Origin: Defluviitaleaceae bacterium
GTDB lineage: Bacteria > Bacillota > Clostridia > Lachnospirales > WQUN01
Direction of reading: 5' to 3'
DNA length: 32,374 nucleotides
Assembly: GCA_009788055.1 (NCBI GenBank)
Contig: WQSG01000033.1
Span: forward strand, 1-32,374
Part shown: in pieces, positions 30,968 to 32,374 of the stretch
How the letters are laid out: each line of letters starts with the position of its first letter
Position numbering within the stretch: the first letter of the stretch is position 1
The notes under the pieces: generated by a model
What the model was told of the DNA's origin: nothing
Database searches by the model: none
What the model saw: the letters and a program-made list of their open reading frames with translations, nothing else
Translations under genes and position numbers: made by a program

Positions 30968-31567
30968 TTATATCTCTCGTCTGCCCTCAAGGGCGCGGGA
31001 CAGGGTTACTTCGTCTACAAATTCGAGGTCGCCGCCTACGGGTACGCCGTGGGCTATGCGGGTTACTTTTATGCCCGAGGGCTTTAGTATTTTTGCGAGA
31101 TACAGGGCGGTGGCTTCGCCCTCTACGTTTGGGTTTGTTGCTATTATTACCTCTTCTGCGGGAGATGTTTGCAAGCGTTTTACTAGCGCGGCTATGGTTA
31201 GGTCGTTAGGGCCTACGCCGTGCATTGGCGAAATAGCCCCGTGCAAAACATGATACAGGCCGTGAAATTCGCCCGTGCGTTCGTATGCCGCCATGTCGCG
31301 GGGGTCTTCTACCACCATTATGATTTTCGTATCGCGCTTGCCGCTTGCGCATATGTTGCAGGGGTCGGAATCCGTGAGGGCGCAACATACACCGCAGTAT
31401 CGGATGTTGCGCCGCGCCGTTAAAATCGCGTTTGCCAATCCCTCTGCCCGCTCCGCAGGCAATCTTATAATGTGAAAGGCAAGCCTTTGCGCCGTTTTGC
31501 CGCCAATACCCGGCAGGCGCGAAAGCTCATCTATCAGCCGTGAAACAGGCTCGCCGTAGATTTTCAT
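30968..31567 (-). CDS. recR: Recombination protein RecR
   Basis: A 199-aa protein that acts with RecF and RecO to load RecA at gapped DNA. An N-terminal helix-hairpin-helix ([19 protein letters not shown]) is followed by a zinc finger (C58, C61, C70, C73). The Toprim domain follows with [14 protein letters not shown] and [20 protein letters not shown], then a C-terminal Walker-like end. The length is as usual (about 198-200 aa). It overlaps the ybaB stop by one base (TAATG), so translation is coupled. The order dnaX-ybaB-recR is widely conserved. Confidence 0.97.
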   Translation of the reverse strand: MKIYGEPVSRLIDELSRLPGIGGKTAQRLAFHIIRLPAERAEGLANAILTARRNIRYCGVCCALTDSDPCNICASGKRDTKIIMVVEDPRDMAAYERTGEFHGLYHVLHGAISPMHGVGPNDLTIAALVKRLQTSPAEEVIIATNPNVEGEATALYLAKILKPSGIKVTRIAHGVPVGGDLEFVDEVTLSRALEGRREI

Positions 31568-31911
31568 TAGAACATTCCGGGCAAGTTCATGCCGCCGGTT
31601 ATTTGCGACATTTGGGAATTTACCGCGTCTTCCATTTGGCGCAAAGCTTCGTTTACCGCAGTGCGCACAAGGTCTTGCAGCATTTCTATGTCGTCGGGGT
31701 CTACGGCGTCGGGGGAGATTATAAGGTCTAAAATTTGCTTTTCGCCGTTTACCTTTACTTTAACCGCGCCGCCGCCCGATGATACCTCCAGCGTTTTTTC
31801 CGCAAGGGCTTCTTGCATTTCTGCCATTTGCTTCTGCATTTTTTGCGCTTGCTTCATTAGATTGTTCATGTTCATTCCGCCCGGCATTCCGCCGCCGAAT
31901 CCTTTTGGCAT
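31567..31911 (-). CDS. ybaB: YbaB/EbfC nucleoid-associated protein
   Basis: A 114-aa DNA-binding protein of the YbaB/EbfC family, which dimerizes and coats DNA. The N-terminus has a Gly/Met-rich start and the helix [20 protein letters not shown]. The conserved strand [20 protein letters not shown] and the closing helix [17 protein letters not shown] follow. The start is set by AGGAGG eight bases before the ATG at 31911. It lies between dnaX and recR, as in many bacteria. Confidence 0.95.
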   Translation of the reverse strand: MPKGFGGGMPGGMNMNNLMKQAQKMQKQMAEMQEALAEKTLEVSSGGGAVKVKVNGEKQILDLIISPDAVDPDDIEMLQDLVRTAVNEALRQMEDAVNSQMSQITGGMNLPGMF

Positions 31912-31930
31912 TTTGTGTTCCTCCTGTTTT

Positions 31931-32374
31931 TTAAAAATCGTCGCCGCCTATTACCTCTTGCCCAAAGCTTGCCCAGTCTGCGGGGACGGCTTGCGGGGGC
32001 TCTTGCGGTTGCGGCGGTGTTTGTTGCTCTATGGGCTTATTGTACGCTTCTCTTACCTCAATGGCAAGGTTTGGCGGGGTCGAAAGACTAAAAAATTGCG
32101 CAACGGCGTTGCTTATTTTTTCTTGCCGTTCGTGTATAAATTGACGCGTGGATTCATTATCGCAGATGATTTTCAGCATTCCGTCATGGGCTTCCACGCC
32201 GCAGGTTATGCACTGCGAACGAATAGGCGGCGCAAGTTTTTGACACACCGCCGCCCAGTTTTGCGCGATATTTGCGAAAGAACCGCCGCTTTGCGGTGGG
32301 GCGGCAGGGGGCGCGGGTTTTTCCGCCGCAACGGGTTTCTCAACCGCCACCGCAACGGGTGCAGGCATGGCGGG
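31931..32374 (-). CDS. dnaX: DNA polymerase III subunit gamma/tau, C-terminal part (cut by window edge)
   Basis: Only the last 147 codons are visible; the frame runs off the right end. The visible part is the tau-type tail: an Ala/Pro/Val-rich linker ([14 protein letters not shown]), a folded helical domain ([18 protein letters not shown] to [18 protein letters not shown]), a Gln/Pro-rich linker and the acidic end EVIGGDDF. This domain links the clamp loader to the polymerase in related proteins. Identification rests mainly on position before ybaB-recR and on this style of tail; the ATPase domain is outside the window. Confidence 0.8.
   Translation of the reverse strand, partial: PAMPAPVAVAVEKPVAAEKPAPPAAPPQSGGSFANIAQNWAAVCQKLAPPIRSQCITCGVEAHDGMLKIICDNESTRQFIHERQEKISNAVAQFFSLSTPPNLAIEVREAYNKPIEQQTPPQPQEPPQAVPADWASFGQEVIGGDDF

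Overview
The window looks like a chromosomal segment of an anaerobic Firmicute of the class Clostridia, probably from a gut or fibre-degrading community. The evidence is the dnaX-ybaB-recR end, a fused EcfA1/EcfA2 with EcfT, a DUF512 radical-SAM protein, a cysteine desulfurase-thiI pair, a K+-dependent type membrane pyrophosphatase, Gram-positive style AGGAGG ribosome sites, TTGACA-N17-TATAAT promoters, and several secreted proteins with dockerin, cohesin and RCC1 modules. This placement is inferred; no species is claimed.

Layout. 1-2.6 kb (minus strand): a three-gene unit of an Hpt phosphotransfer protein, a two-receiver response regulator without output domain, and a PfkB sugar kinase. 2.6-4.0 kb: tRNA-Leu(CAA), a strong terminator, a single-domain YigZ-like protein, a BlaI/MecI regulator and a GlsB-type membrane protein. 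4.0-6.6 kb: DUF512 radical-SAM protein and a TPR protein. 6.6-9.4 kb (minus): EcfT and a single polypeptide carrying both EcfA ATPases. 9.5-13.0 kb: prmA, cysteine desulfurase, thiI. 13.1-17.8 kb: a secreted glycine-rich cohesin/dockerin protein and the membrane pyrophosphatase. 18.0-24.2 kb (minus): two cytoplasmic RCC1-like paralogs, a 1081-aa secreted RCC1-dockerin protein and a short HEPN protein. 24.2-27.4 kb: NUDIX hydrolase, RlmL-type methyltransferase, HicA, short HicB, DUF4430 lipoprotein and an ECF S-component. 27.4-28.1 kb: gene remnants, including the tail of a large serine recombinase. 28.2-30.8 kb (minus, visibly AT-richer): two small membrane proteins, an Imm53-like protein and a secreted RCC1 protein with a copper-amine-oxidase-N-like domain. 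30.9-32.4 kb (minus): recR, ybaB and the end of dnaX.

Links between genes. The S-component near 27 kb has no ATPases of its own and probably uses the EcfA-EcfT module at 6.8-9.4 kb. The cysteine desulfurase probably supplies persulfide sulfur to ThiI for tRNA 4-thiouridine. RCC1-type propellers recur four times in 12 kb, two intracellular and two secreted.

The most notable unexplained structures are: (i) a roughly 190-bp composite inverted repeat present in three full copies, each with a GC-rich terminator of different sequence but intact pairing and a shared TTATCRCTAGTC core; (ii) the tandem cytoplasmic RCC1-like pair with a common N-terminal helical domain; (iii) the Imm53 / membrane protein / secreted RCC1 operon in an AT-rich island beside a dead recombinase; and (iv) the fused EcfA protein with a duplicated coding segment in its linker.
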